A DNA stretch of 41,759 nt from an uncultured Gammaproteobacteria bacterium (GCA_947259075.1 CAMYKQ010000060.1:1-41759), one strand, 5' to 3'; positions 6,622 through 17,739 are shown, counted from the first letter of the stretch. Numbers and translations are program-made. The notes: generated from the letters alone by a model not told the origin.

Positions 6622-7945
6622 GCGCGTCACTCACCGCCGCCGCCCGCTGAACCGCGGCGGCACTCGCATCCGCCCGCCCGGGGCGGGCCGTGACGTCGGC
6701 GCAGGCGGCACAGTATAACGCGGCGGGCAGCCACAACAGCACCGCCATCAGCAACGAATAGGCCGGCACATGGGTATTCAAGGGAAACAGCAAGGCCAGC
6801 AAGACCAGCGCCCAAGGCAGGGCCATACGCCGCGCGGGCCACGGCGCCTGCCACCAGCGTAAAAGTAACAAGATCATCGCCACCGCCAAACCCGCCAGTC
6901 CCACGCTGCCGGTCTCGGCGGCCACCTCCAGCCATAGATGGTGTGAGTGCAGCGCGCCGGTGCCGTCGTTGATATGCACGAAGGGATCACCGGGCTGGGC
7001 GTACTCGGGATAGGCGTAACGGAAACCGTGCACCCCCACGCCGGTCACGGGATGATCGGCGTACATCGCCAGCGCCACTTGCCAGATGGGCAGACGCAGT
7101 GAGATGGCGGTATCAATGGACTCGGCATCACCTTTCAACACCAGCAAAGACGTGTCCATGCGCGCGGTGAAGGGCGGATACAAGACATAAGCCGCCAGCA
7201 CCACCGCCAGGCCGCCCGCCAGCCCGGCCCCGGCCCAGCGCCAAGCCTTGAGCGGCCGTTCGCGCACATAGAGCAGAAAATAGCCGCAGAAAACCACGAA
7301 CAACATAATCCACGCCGCGCGGCTGCCCGCGAGCAACACCGCCACCAGCACCGTCAGCGCGGCGGCGGCCTGCGCCCAGCGCGGCCAATGCAGCCGCGCG
7401 AACTCCAGCAATAGCGGCGAGAGCACCGCCAGCACATAACCGAAACGTTTACTGTCTTCACCGAACAGGGCATTCAAACGCCCGGGGAGATAGTCGTAAC
7501 CAAACAAATCGCGGTGAAAGAGCAACTGCACCAGCGCGTCGAACAGCCAAAACAGCAAAAGGGCGGCGCTGAGACGCAACAAGCGTTCGCGGGCGGGCGC
7601 CGCGGCCATCACCTGCAACACAAATAATCCGGCCAGATAAAAGCGCACATAACTCAAGACGCCCAGCAGAGTTTTATCCAGATGCACCGCCGCGGGAATG
7701 GACAGCAGCATCGGCAGCCACAGCAACACGAACAACAGGGTGAACACGCGCCCGCCGCCGGACCACGCGAGCGCCCGCCCCTGCTTGACCAAGGCCCGCG
7801 CGCCCAAGAGCGCCATGATTAAAATAGGCAGCTCGACGGAACGGGCGAAGGGCAAGGCCAATAGCGCCGACCAAATCAATAGCACCGGCCACCATTCACG
7901 CAGACCGCCGCCGGCGGCGGTTTGAAGCGGCGCCGCGCCTTTCAT
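6602..7945 (-). CDS. waaL: O-antigen ligase / Wzy-type polymerase family membrane protein
   Basis: A 447-residue polytopic membrane protein with about ten to twelve hydrophobic segments. The O-antigen ligase (Wzy_C) region includes a large periplasmic loop with PVTGVGVHGFRYAYPEY and LHSHHLWLEVAAETGSVGLAG; this GxGxxGF...H(S/N)xxL pattern is the family hallmark. Family role: moving O-polysaccharide from undecaprenyl diphosphate to the lipid A-core on the periplasmic face. Polymerases (Wzy) share the fold, but the core-biosynthesis neighbours favour a ligase. Its ATG overlaps the stop of the upstream glycosyltransferase gene by 4 bases (ATGA), showing translational coupling. Confidence 0.75.
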   Translation of the reverse strand: MKGAAPLQTAAGGGLREWWPVLLIWSALLALPFARSVELPILIMALLGARALVKQGRALAWSGGGRVFTLLFVLLWLPMLLSIPAAVHLDKTLLGVLSYVRFYLAGLFVLQVMAAAPARERLLRLSAALLLFWLFDALVQLLFHRDLFGYDYLPGRLNALFGEDSKRFGYVLAVLSPLLLEFARLHWPRWAQAAAALTVLVAVLLAGSRAAWIMLFVVFCGYFLLYVRERPLKAWRWAGAGLAGGLAVVLAAYVLYPPFTARMDTSLLVLKGDAESIDTAISLRLPIWQVALAMYADHPVTGVGVHGFRYAYPEYAQPGDPFVHINDGTGALHSHHLWLEVAAETGSVGLAGLAVAMILLLLRWWQAPWPARRMALPWALVLLALLFPLNTHVPAYSLLMAVLLWLPAALYCAACADVTARPGRADASAAAVQRAAAVSDARSATSG

Positions 7946-9087
7946 GCTTGCGTCACTCGCACATCCGCGCCAGCGGGCATCACCAGGGTTTCATACACCC
8001 GCAACGTCTCTTCCAACATGCGCTGCAGGGAAAAATCCGCGTGCTGCTCCACGAGCGGTTTCTGTTTGAGAAAGGCGGCAACCTTGGCGGCAAGCTCGTC
8101 CATCTGACCGAGGGGCACCCGCCCTTCAGGGAAGAGGTTAGTCAATATTTCACCGACGCCGCCGTGATCGTAGCCGGCGACCGGCACCCCCAGGCTGAGG
8201 GCCTCCAGCACCGTGCGCCCGAAAGACTCCGGCTGCGTCGACAGCGACAGCACCACATTTGACACCGCGAAGATCTCGCGCAGATCGGCGCGGTAGCCGG
8301 TGAAAATAATATTCTCCAAACCCGCCTGGCGCGCGCGCTCTTTGATCTCCTCGGCGTAGGCCTTGCGCCGCGGGTCTTCACCGCCCACCACCAAACCCCA
8401 CACCGGCAGCGGTTCATCGCGCAAGCGCTGCATCAAGCCGAGGAAATCTTCGTGGCCCTTGAGCCGGGTGAGGCGGCCGGGCAGGGTCACCACCACGGCA
8501 TCGATCAATTGCGGATACTGCGCGTACCATTTGCGCAGCCAGTCGGGATTGGGGCGGTAGGCGTAGGGATAATGACGGCGATCGACGCCACGGGGAATCA
8601 CCTCGATGCGCGCCGCCTCCACGCCGGGGTAATTTTTCAGCACATACTCCTTCACCGTGCGCGACACCGCGATGACGCGTTCGCCGCGGGTCATGATGGC
8701 GCTGTAACGGCCCACCGAATACAGGCCATGCACGGTGGTGACGAAGTGCGGCCGCGCGGCCGGCTTCATGCCGCGCCAGGCGAGATAAGCGATCCACGCC
8801 GGCAGGCGCGAGCGCGCGTGCAAGACGTCTACCTTGTGCTGGCGCAACAAGGCGCGCAGCTTGAAAATGTAACGCAAGCTCAGCGGCGACTTGGCGCCGA
8901 TGTTCCAAGTGATATGCTCGCTGCCGACCTTGGCGAGATGCGGCACCAGACGGCCGCCGGCGGAGATCACGATGGAACGATGACCGCGCGCCACCAAGGC
9001 CTTGGCCACCTCCAAGGTGCCACGCTCCACCCCGCCCTCGTTCACGGCGGGCAAGACCTGCACCACCGTTAATGCGCGCTGAACCAT
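7942..9087 (-). CDS. Family 4 glycosyltransferase
   Basis: A 381-residue GT-B enzyme. The N-terminal acceptor domain begins ALTVVQVLPAVNEGGVERGT, with the GGVERG loop typical of GT4 enzymes, and includes FVTTVHGLYSVGRYSAIM. The C-terminal donor domain has VTLPGRLTRLKGHEDFL, then FGRTVLEALSLGVPVAGYDHGGVGE, the canonical E-x7-E nucleotide-sugar site. Likely role: adding a sugar to the LPS core. The ATG at 9087 was chosen because homology starts there; an in-frame ATG eight codons upstream adds MRAMDGRA. It overlaps the 3' end of the ELM1-family gene by 19 bases and is coupled to the ligase gene downstream. Confidence 0.85.
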   Translation of the reverse strand: MVQRALTVVQVLPAVNEGGVERGTLEVAKALVARGHRSIVISAGGRLVPHLAKVGSEHITWNIGAKSPLSLRYIFKLRALLRQHKVDVLHARSRLPAWIAYLAWRGMKPAARPHFVTTVHGLYSVGRYSAIMTRGERVIAVSRTVKEYVLKNYPGVEAARIEVIPRGVDRRHYPYAYRPNPDWLRKWYAQYPQLIDAVVVTLPGRLTRLKGHEDFLGLMQRLRDEPLPVWGLVVGGEDPRRKAYAEEIKERARQAGLENIIFTGYRADLREIFAVSNVVLSLSTQPESFGRTVLEALSLGVPVAGYDHGGVGEILTNLFPEGRVPLGQMDELAAKVAAFLKQKPLVEQHADFSLQRMLEETLRVYETLVMPAGADVRVTQA

Positions 9088-10013
9088 CGCTCGACCATCC
9101 ATTGCGCGCAACGCGCCGCCTCGTCAAAAACCTGTTTGGGCGCACTCAAGGCCCGCCCCTGCCGCCATGCCGCGTAAGACGTGGCCAAGCCCTCGCGCAG
9201 CAAGTCCTCCACCCCGCGCGCCACCCGCCCCGCGCCGCGGCGCGGCACGTCGATGACCCCCAGCGCCGCGCCGGCGGTGAGGGCCTCGTAGATCATCGAG
9301 ACACTGTCCTCGGTGACCCACACCTGCTCGGCCGCCGCCAATTGCGCGGGCAGCCACTCGGGGCGGGTGTCACGATACAGCACGCAACGCAGATTGGGCA
9401 GCGCCAGTGTTTGCAGCCGCGCCTCGCTGGCGGGCGGGGTGCGCCGCGAACTGGCGACTTGCCACTGGCGCGCCGGGTCGTGCGCGGCGATAGCCTGAAT
9501 CCGTTCCACCAAGCCGGCCTCATCCCAGCCGTGATGCGCCGAGGGACCGCCCACTAAAATCAAACCGCTGCCCGCCTGTTTCACCGGCGCGGGCCGCACC
9601 GCGTTCAGCACGCCGCGGGTCAGCAACACCCGGGCGGAGGGCGGCACGCCATCGTGTTCGGGAATGATGCACAAATCGAAACAGCGGCGCGGCAGACTGG
9701 GCTTCATCAGCACTACGGCGCGGCCGCCGTGGGCACGGCGGGCGGCGAGCAGAGCAAGGTGGGTGCGATGCCCGGCGCCAAGGAGCAAGTCAGGCGCGGG
9801 TATGGCCGGCGCGCTTGCGCCGCGGAGCAAGAAACCGAGGAGCAGCTGTGAAGAGGTCATGAGCGCCACCGCATGACTCTCCAGCGGCAGGCGCTCGGCG
9901 AGGGCGGCGAGTAAACCGCGCACTTGATTGACATGCCCCGGCTTGCCGTCGCTGAAGTACCACGCCACCAGCGGCCGGCGCGGCGCCACCGCGCCCCGCA
10001 TATCCGCCGTCAC
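9069..10013 (-). CDS. ELM1/GtrOC1-family (DUF1022) protein, putative nucleotide-sugar-dependent enzyme
   Basis: A 314-residue protein matching the family named after mitochondrial fission protein ELM1 by similarity. It begins VAWYFSDGKPGHVNQVRGL, with the diagnostic DGKPGH motif, followed by GAGHRTH, LILVGGPSAHHGW, and a C-terminal VWVTEDSVSMIYEALTAGAALGVIDVPRR segment resembling the GT-B sugar-nucleotide site. Bacterial members lie in LPS loci and are presumed glycosyltransferase-like; no reaction is shown by the sequence. The start is a GTG at 10013 that overlaps the stop of the zinc-finger gene (GTGA), so the two are translationally coupled. Confidence 0.8.
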   Translation of the reverse strand: MTADMRGAVAPRRPLVAWYFSDGKPGHVNQVRGLLAALAERLPLESHAVALMTSSQLLLGFLLRGASAPAIPAPDLLLGAGHRTHLALLAARRAHGGRAVVLMKPSLPRRCFDLCIIPEHDGVPPSARVLLTRGVLNAVRPAPVKQAGSGLILVGGPSAHHGWDEAGLVERIQAIAAHDPARQWQVASSRRTPPASEARLQTLALPNLRCVLYRDTRPEWLPAQLAAAEQVWVTEDSVSMIYEALTAGAALGVIDVPRRGAGRVARGVEDLLREGLATSYAAWRQGRALSAPKQVFDEAARCAQWMVERWFSAH

Positions 10014-10252
10014 TTGGCCTGGTGGTCAACGAGCAGGTATTGGGTGCCGCAATAGGGGCAACTCGCCCGCCCGCTTTCTTCGATGGGCAAGTAGACGCGA
10101 GGGTGGGAGTTCCACAGGCTCATGCTGTCCAAGGGGCATTGCAAGGGTAAGTCGGCCCGCGTCACTTCGTAGCGGTTCTCGGCATTGGGCTGAATCGCTG
10201 CTTTAGCCGTGCCCGACGGCGCTTGACTCGTGCTCACATCCCTCTCCTTCAT
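10010..10252 (-). CDS. Small zf-CHCC zinc-finger domain protein
   Basis: An 80-residue protein with the CHCC zinc-finger pattern of the NDUFS6-like Pfam family: Cys in LQCPLD, His in NSHPRVYLPI, and the pair SCPYCGTQY. Bacterial members are small cytosolic proteins of unknown role that often lie between ilvE and LPS core genes, as here. The N-terminal 25 residues look disordered; GTG five codons in would be an alternative start. It is likely cotranscribed with ilvE upstream and the ELM1-family gene downstream. Confidence 0.8.
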   Translation of the reverse strand: MKERDVSTSQAPSGTAKAAIQPNAENRYEVTRADLPLQCPLDSMSLWNSHPRVYLPIEESGRASCPYCGTQYLLVDHQAK

Positions 10253-10319
10253 TTCCGGTCCCGCGTAGTTCGCGCTGGCGCCACGGCATCAGCGCTAATC
10301 TCTTCGGCGCGCTTACCGC

Positions 10320-11243
10320 TCACCCAACCAAGCTCAGCCATTCCGGATACACATCGCGCCGCCCGTGCACTTGATCGAAATAGGTGGTTTGCAGTTTTTC
10401 CGTGATCGCTCCGCGGCTGCCGGCGCCGATGGCGCGGCCGTCCACTTCGCGGATGGGCGTGACCTCGGCGGCGGTGCCGGTGAAGAAGGCCTCGTCGGCG
10501 ATATACACCTCGTCGCGGGTGATGCGTTTCTCGCGCACCTCAAGACCCATGTCCTGCGCCAATTGAATCAGGGTGGCGCGGGTGATGCCGTCCAGCGCCG
10601 AAGTGAGTTCGGGGGTGTAGATCACGCCGTCGCGGATGATGAAGATATTCTCGCCGCTGCCCTCGGCCACATATCCTTCCGCGTCCAGCAGCATCGCCTC
10701 GTCGCAACCGCAGGCCAGGGCCTCGTTGAGGGCGAGCATGGAGTTGAGGTAATTGGCGTTGGCCTTCGCCTTACACATGGTGACGTTGACATGATGGCGC
10801 GTGTAGGAGCTGGTACGCACTTTAATGCCGCGCTTGAGGTTCTCCTCGCCCATATAGGCGCCCCAAGGCCAGGCGGCGATCATCACATGGGTCTTGAGGT
10901 TGTCGGCGCGCAGGCCCATGCCTTCTGAACCGTAGAAACACATGGGGCGGATGTAACACGACTCGAGCTTGTTGTCGCGCACCACGGTCTGGGTGGCGGC
11001 GTTGATCGTGGCCTTGTCGTAGGGCATTTTCATGCCGAGGATATGCGCCGAACGGAACAAGCGGCTGGTATGTTCCTGCATGCGGAAGATGGCCGCGCCG
11101 CGCGCGGTTTTATAGGCGCGCACGCCCTCGAATACGCCCAAACCATAATGCAGGGTATGGGTGAGCACATGCACCTTGGCCTCGCGCCAGGGCACCAATT
11201 CACCGTCCAACCAGATGACGCCGTCGCGGTCAGCCATCGACAT
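10320..11243 (-). CDS. ilvE: Branched-chain amino acid aminotransferase
   Basis: A 307-residue class IV PLP-dependent aminotransferase. The N-terminus GVIWLDGELVPWREAKVHVLTHTLHYGLGVFEGVRAY is diagnostic of IlvE; KAKANYLNSMLALNEAL holds the likely PLP Lys region, followed by VAEGSGENIFII and the PELTSALDGITRATLI segment. It interconverts Leu, Ile and Val with their 2-oxo acids using glutamate, in the cytoplasm. The ATG at 11243 is preceded by AGGAGA at a usable distance. It lies downstream of glnE, separated by a hairpin that may terminate part of the glnE transcript. This gene order is common in gammaproteobacteria. Confidence 0.95.
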   Translation of the reverse strand: MSMADRDGVIWLDGELVPWREAKVHVLTHTLHYGLGVFEGVRAYKTARGAAIFRMQEHTSRLFRSAHILGMKMPYDKATINAATQTVVRDNKLESCYIRPMCFYGSEGMGLRADNLKTHVMIAAWPWGAYMGEENLKRGIKVRTSSYTRHHVNVTMCKAKANANYLNSMLALNEALACGCDEAMLLDAEGYVAEGSGENIFIIRDGVIYTPELTSALDGITRATLIQLAQDMGLEVREKRITRDEVYIADEAFFTGTAAEVTPIREVDGRAIGAGSRGAITEKLQTTYFDQVHGRRDVYPEWLSLVG

Positions 11244-11267
11244 GACTCAATCTCCTCAACACATATA

Positions 11268-11317
11268 AACAAAATTTAAGGGCACCGCCCCCGCGCTCGC
11301 GCGCCGGCGCCGTGCCC
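11268..11317 (-). terminator. Candidate terminator between glnE and ilvE
   Basis: On the minus strand, GGGCAC (11317-11312) can pair with GTGCCC (11285-11280) around a GC-rich inner segment, and TTAAATTTTGTTT follows. The inner loop is long and GC-rich, so folding is uncertain. Confidence 0.4.
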
Positions 11318-11318
11318 G

Positions 11319-14228
11319 CTATTCAGATTCCTCAGGCATCTCCATCAGGGTCCGCCACACGCGCAACACCTCTGCGCGCACATCGCCAAACGCATCGGCG
11401 GCGACCACGGCGGATTCATCCTGCAGGGTAAGCTGATGCACCCGGGCCCGGTAGGCGCGGTAGGCGTCGCTCAAGATCCGCGCGTCCGCCGCCGCCATCA
11501 AGCCCGCCCCGGCAAAGCCTTCCAACAAACGAATATTATCGGTGTAGCGAAGGAGTTCGGGGTGATCACAGGCCCAGGCCAGAGCGCCATATTGAACCAT
11601 AAATTCAATATCGGCGATACCGCCCGCATCCTGTTTGAGGTCAAAAACCGCCGCGTCGCGTTGACCCAATTCATCGCGCATGCGCTGGCGCATCTCGCGC
11701 ACCTCGCGGCGCAAAACGGCCGGCTCGCGGCGGCGCGACAAGACCTCGCGGCGCAGTGACTCGAACTCCGCCCCCACTTCGGTATCCCCCGCCACCACCC
11801 GCGCCCGCACCAGGGCCTGATGCTCCCAAGTCCAGGCGTCCTTGCGTTGATAGGCGGCGAAGGCCGTCATACTGCTCACCAGCATGCCGGACGCGCCACT
11901 GGGCCGCAGCCGCATATCAATGTCGTACAGCACGCCCGAGGGGGTGTGCGCCGTGGCCATGTGAATGACGCGCTGCCCCAGGCGCGCGAAGTAGACCGCG
12001 TTATCCAGCGGTTTCGCGCCCTGCGTGCCGGCGTCCTCGCCCGTGCTGCCGTGAAGAAAAACCAGGTCCAAATCCGAACCGTAACCCAATTCGATGCCGC
12101 CCAGTTTGCCGTAGCCGATGACCGCAAAGCCCGGTTCAAATGTCCGTTCCTCGACCCGGCACTGCGGCGCGCCGTGCCGCGCCGTCATATGCGCGCGCGC
12201 CAGGCGCACCAGCTTCGCCAGCGTCACCTCGGCGATTTCGGTGAGGTGATCGCTCACCACCATCAGCGGATAAACGCCCGCGACGTCCGCCGCGGCTACC
12301 CGCAGCACATTGGCCTGCTTGAAGTGGCGCAACACCTCCATTTGCTGCTCCAAGTCACCTTCGGCCACGCCCGCCAGCTCGGCGGCGAGCTCACCCTGCA
12401 GGGCGGCGCGCGCTAGCGGCGCGTAGAGCGCGCGCGGGTCCAGCAGCTCGTCGAGCAATAAGGGGTGGCGCGCCAATTGCGCGGCGATCCACGGGCTGGC
12501 GGCGCACAGGCGCACCAGCTGCGACAAGGCGACCGTGTTCTCCGCCAGCAAGGCGAGGTAGGCGGTGCGGCGCGCGATTTTTTCCAGCAGACTCATCACC
12601 CGCGCCAAGGTAACGCTTGGCCGCTCGGCCTGCGCCACCGCCGCCAGCAATAAAGGCATGAAGTAATCCAGCCGCTCGCGGCCTTGCGCCGTCAACTGGC
12701 GGAAGGCGGCGGATTCGCGCAGCCGCGTAATCTGCTGCAGCGCCTCGGCGGCAGCGGTGTAACCCGCCGCCGTCAACAGCGCGTGGACCTCGGCGGCGGC
12801 CAGCCCGCCACGCCACACCCGCGCCAAAGGCGACGGCGCCTCGGCGGCCACACCCTCTTCCGGCGCGGCGAACAAGTAGGCGAAGTGCCCATGCACCCGG
12901 CGGCGATGCAAACGCAGCACCTCCGCGAAGCTATCCCAACCGGCATAACCCATGGCCCAGGCCAGGCGCAAACAGCCGTCGGCATCACGCGGCAGACGAT
13001 GGGTTTGCTGGTCGGCGTATTCTTGCAGGCGGTTTTCCGCGCGGCGGAAAAAGTGATAGGCGCGGGTCAGCTCGGCCACGACTTGGGCGGGCAGATAGCC
13101 GCGCGCGCCCAAGTGTTCCAGCACGGTGAGAATGGGCCGCGCTTGCAGCTCAATCTCGCGTCCGCCGCGGATGAGCTGAAAGGCTTGGCCGATGAATTCG
13201 ATCTCGCGTATGCCCCCGGCACCGAGCTTGATATTGTCCTCCAGCCCTTTGCGCTTGACCTGCTCCGCGATCAGCGCCTTCATCTCGCGCAAGGAACGGT
13301 AGGCGCTAAAATCGAGATAACGGCGGAACACGAAGGGCCGCAGGGACCGCATCAATTGTTCACCCGCAACGGTATCACCCGCCACGACCGCGGCCTTGAT
13401 CCAGGCGTAACGTTCCCACTCGCGGCCGTGGGTTTGGTAGTACGCCTCCATGGCATCGAAGCTCATCACCAGCGGACCGCTGTCGCCGAAGGGGCGCAGG
13501 CGCATATCGACGCGAAACACGAAGCCATCGGCGGTGGGGGCGTTCAAGGCCTGAATGAGTCCTTGGGCCAAGCGGCGGAAATACTCCGCGTTGCTCACGC
13601 TGCGCGCGCCGCCCGTGGTGTCACCGTCCTCGGGGTAGGCGAAGATTAAATCGATGTCGGAGGAAAAATTGAGTTCGCCGGCGCCGAGCTTGCCCATGCC
13701 GATCACCACCAAACCTTGGCGCTCGCCGCGGCCGCCGGCGGGCACGCCCAGCCCGGCGCTTTGCCAGCGATCCAAACAGCTCAGCGCGCCGTCGATACAG
13801 GCGCCGGCCAGCGCCGACAGATCGCGCAGGGTTTCGTCCAAACCGGCCCAGTCGGCCAGATCGCGCCAGGCGATGCGGACCATCTCGCGGCGGCGGAATT
13901 GCCGCAGACACTGCGCCAGCGCCGCCTCGCCGGTCACCGCCGCCAGCGCCTGCTCCAAGCGTTCGGCGTAGCGCCGCGCGGGATACAGCGCCTGCAAGTC
14001 GCCGCTCGCCGCCAGCTCCGCCAGCATGCCCGGCGCGCGGACGCAGTGCTGCGCCACGAAGTCACTGGCCGCCCACACCCGCGGCAGACTCTCGATCACC
14101 GCGGCCGCGGGCCAGGCCAGGCCTTGCTCGCGCGCCGCCGCGGCAAACTGCGCCCACTGCCGCGCCGCGCCCTCGCGCAAGGCCGCGGGCAGACTTGAAA
14201 ATACCGGCTCGCCTGACTCCCCGCTCAC
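11319..14228 (-). CDS. glnE: Bifunctional glutamine synthetase adenylyltransferase / deadenylase
   Basis: A 969-residue protein (E. coli GlnE is 946) with two nucleotidyltransferase-fold halves. The N-terminal adenylyl-removing half has GMGKLGAGELNFSSDIDLIF at about 177-196. The C-terminal adenylyltransferase half has GYGKLGGIELGYGSDLDLVF at about 690-720. Both keep the paired acidic residues (DxD) that bind metal. Role: adds AMP to and removes it from glutamine synthetase in response to PII and glutamine, tuning nitrogen assimilation. The start is GTG 14228, and no good alternative lies nearby. It is divergent from pilU and heads the run glnE-ilvE-zinc finger-LPS genes. Confidence 0.97.
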   Translation of the reverse strand: MSGESGEPVFSSLPAALREGAARQWAQFAAAAREQGLAWPAAAVIESLPRVWAASDFVAQHCVRAPGMLAELAASGDLQALYPARRYAERLEQALAAVTGEAALAQCLRQFRRREMVRIAWRDLADWAGLDETLRDLSALAGACIDGALSCLDRWQSAGLGVPAGGRGERQGLVVIGMGKLGAGELNFSSDIDLIFAYPEDGDTTGGARSVSNAEYFRRLAQGLIQALNAPTADGFVFRVDMRLRPFGDSGPLVMSFDAMEAYYQTHGREWERYAWIKAAVVAGDTVAGEQLMRSLRPFVFRRYLDFSAYRSLREMKALIAEQVKRKGLEDNIKLGAGGIREIEFIGQAFQLIRGGREIELQARPILTVLEHLGARGYLPAQVVAELTRAYHFFRRAENRLQEYADQQTHRLPRDADGCLRLAWAMGYAGWDSFAEVLRLHRRRVHGHFAYLFAAPEEGVAAEAPSPLARVWRGGLAAAEVHALLTAAGYTAAAEALQQITRLRESAAFRQLTAQGRERLDYFMPLLLAAVAQAERPSVTLARVMSLLEKIARRTAYLALLAENTVALSQLVRLCAASPWIAAQLARHPLLLDELLDPRALYAPLARAALQGELAAELAGVAEGDLEQQMEVLRHFKQANVLRVAAADVAGVYPLMVVSDHLTEIAEVTLAKLVRLARAHMTARHGAPQCRVEERTFEPGFAVIGYGKLGGIELGYGSDLDLVFLHGSTGEDAGTQGAKPLDNAVYFARLGQRVIHMATAHTPSGVLYDIDMRLRPSGASGMLVSSMTAFAAYQRKDAWTWEHQALVRARVVAGDTEVGAEFESLRREVLSRRREPAVLRREVREMRQRMRDELGQRDAAVFDLKQDAGGIADIEFMVQYGALAWACDHPELLRYTDNIRLLEGFAGAGLMAAADARILSDAYRAYRARVHQLTLQDESAVVAADAFGDVRAEVLRVWRTLMEMPEESE

Positions 14229-14359
14229 TCGAAACCCTCGAATTTAATTCGTGAAATTGCGCCCAGAAACCGGATCATATCATTCAAGTTGCCCCCCTCC
14301 ACGCCGATACGCCTCTAGGGTTGATTATTCAAGACGATGCAAACTCAGCGGGAGGCGCA

Positions 14360-15565
14360 ATGGAATTTCGTGAGTACCTGAAATTTATGGTGGTGAAGGA
14401 TGCATCCGATCTCTACCTGACTACCGGCGCCCCGCCCACGGCGAAAATCCAAGGCGTAATGACGCCGCTTGAGCCCGCGCCGATGACGCCCGACCGCCTC
14501 CGGGAGATCGCGCACAATCTCATGGATGAGGATAAACGCGCCGCCTTTCAGCAGAACCCCGAGATGAATCTCGCGATTTCCGAGGCCGGCGTGGGGCGTT
14601 TCCGCGTCAACATCTTTCAACAGCGCAATCAACTGGGCATGGTGATCCGCGCCATCAAGACCGAGATCCCGTCCTGGGAATCCTTGGGACTCTTGCCCAT
14701 CCTCACTAAATTAGTGATGCAAAAACGCGGCTTGGTGCTCTTCGTCGGCGGCACCGGTTCCGGCAAGTCCACCTCGCTGGCCTCGCTCATCGACTACCGC
14801 AACAGCAGCAGCGCCGGCCACATCATCACCATCGAAGACCCGGTGGAGTTCATGCACCGCCACAAAAAATCCATCGTCAACCAACGCGAGGTGGGCATCG
14901 ACACCGTGAGTTATGAAGAGGCGCTGAAGAACACCTTGCGCCAAGCGCCCGATGTAATTCTGATCGGTGAGATCCGCGACCGCGAAACCATGGAGCACGC
15001 CATCGCCTTCGCCGAGACCGGGCATTTGTGCCTATCCACCCTGCACGCCAACAACGCCAATCAGGCGCTGGACCGCGTTATCAACTTTTTCCCCGAAGAG
15101 CGGCGCAAACAACTGCTGATGGATTTGTCGCTCAATGTGCGCGGCATCGTCTCGCAACGATTGATCCCCACCAAGGACGGCAAGCGCACCGTGGCGGTGG
15201 AAGTGCTGCTGGGCACGCCGATGATCTGCGACCTCATTCTCAAGGGCGAGGTGCATAAAATTAAAGAGATCATGGATAAATCGGAAAACATCGGCATGCA
15301 GACCTTCGACGGCGCGCTCTACCGGCTCTACAAAGCGGGCAAGATCACCTTGGAAGAAGCGCTGCGCAATGCCGATTCGCAGAATAATCTGCGTCTTCGC
15401 ATCAGCTTGGAAGAACGCAATAATGGCAACGAGCCCATCCCCGCGGCCGAGAAAGCCGCGCCCGCCGCGGCCCCGGCGGGGAAACCAGCCGCCCCCGCCC
15501 CAAGCCTTGGAATGGGCCTGAGCCTGGTAGAAGATGATGATGACAACACCAGCATGATGCGCTAG
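14360..15565 (+). CDS. pilU: Type IV pilus retraction ATPase PilU
   Basis: A 401-residue PilT/PilU-type ATPase. It begins MEFREYLKFMVVKDASDLYL, matching PilU rather than PilT. Walker A is GGTGSGKST (about 130-138), the Asp box and Walker B region include DVILIGEIRDRETME, and the His box is HLCLSTLHANNA. The C-terminal 50 residues are an Ala/Pro-rich tail ending in an acidic stretch (EDDDD), longer than in PilT. Role: works with PilT at the inner membrane to depolymerise pilin during retraction. GGGAGG before the ATG at 14360 fixes the start; 13 further codons upstream are open but lack this signal. No pilT neighbour is present in this window. Confidence 0.92.
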   Translation: MEFREYLKFMVVKDASDLYLTTGAPPTAKIQGVMTPLEPAPMTPDRLREIAHNLMDEDKRAAFQQNPEMNLAISEAGVGRFRVNIFQQRNQLGMVIRAIKTEIPSWESLGLLPILTKLVMQKRGLVLFVGGTGSGKSTSLASLIDYRNSSSAGHIITIEDPVEFMHRHKKSIVNQREVGIDTVSYEEALKNTLRQAPDVILIGEIRDRETMEHAIAFAETGHLCLSTLHANNANQALDRVINFFPEERRKQLLMDLSLNVRGIVSQRLIPTKDGKRTVAVEVLLGTPMICDLILKGEVHKIKEIMDKSENIGMQTFDGALYRLYKAGKITLEEALRNADSQNNLRLRISLEERNNGNEPIPAAEKAAPAAAPAGKPAAPAPSLGMGLSLVEDDDDNTSMMR

Positions 15566-15607
15566 GCGCTTGCCGCCCCCGTTCACCGCCGATCCGTAAT
15601 GCCGGTA

Positions 15608-15636
15608 AAAAAACCGCCCCATGGGGCGGTTTTTTA
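15608..15636. terminator. Terminator downstream of pilU
   Basis: Stem CCGCCCC / GGGGCGG (15614-15629) with a 2-base loop, flanked by an A-run on the left and TTTTTT on the right. Strong rho-independent terminator on the plus strand, possibly bidirectional. Confidence 0.85.
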
Positions 15637-15833
15637 TTCTCTCGCGCTCCGCGAATATTCAATCTCCCGATTGAATTTGCCGCCTGTTTTGCTAAAAATT
15701 GAAAGGCGGGTTATGCATCATGACCAGGCGTCCTTCCCCTGGCCTCATGCCATCACCCGCAACGGCGGGACATGCCCCCCGCATGCATTGGGCATCCTCA
15801 TAGCAGTAACAACATATTGAAAGAGAGGTGCGT

Positions 15834-15944
15834 ATGGATACTACCATCAAAATCATAGCCGCCCTTGCTCTGGTGGGCTATGCCATCATTCACTTAGCAA
15901 TATGGCGGATGCAGGAACGTGATCAGCAAAAGCTCGATCGCTGA
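15834..15944 (+). CDS. 36-residue single-pass membrane peptide, unknown function
   Basis: ATG at 15834 with AGAGAGGTG just upstream gives a 36-residue peptide: about four polar residues, a hydrophobic stretch rich in I, A and L (about 5-24), then a charged tail (RMQERDQQKLDR). This is the layout of a small inner-membrane protein. I do not recognise a family. It sits between the pilU terminator and the terminator of the convergent groEL, in a stretch without other genes. The ribosome-binding site, the membrane-like composition and the clean stop support it; no homology was checked. Confidence 0.45.
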   Translation: MDTTIKIIAALALVGYAIIHLAIWRMQERDQQKLDR

Positions 15945-15992
15945 CGGCTGATAGCTGATTGTTCATTACCGAACAAGGATAAAGTCAGCAAC

Positions 15993-16028
15993 AAAAAAAG
16001 GCCCTGCCGCTTTAACGGCAGGGCCTTT
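15993..16028. terminator. Terminator of groES-groEL (bidirectional)
   Basis: Stem AAAGGCCCTGCCG / CGGCAGGGCCTTT (15997-16028) with loop CTTTAA. On the minus strand it is followed by a T-run (complement of 15993-15999), as expected for the end of groEL; the other side is also T-rich. Confidence 0.9.
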
Positions 16029-16062
16029 ATTTTGAGGCATTAACTCAGGCGTAAGAACGGCT

Positions 16063-17739
<1,677 letters not shown>

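Noticed and set aside
12684-13649. 321-codon plus-strand open frame opposite glnE
   Set aside because: Shadow frame; composition follows the third-position GC of glnE, and no start signal is seen.
15599-15820. 73-codon open frame after pilU
   Set aside because: It starts inside the pilU terminator and has no ribosome-binding site or family pattern.
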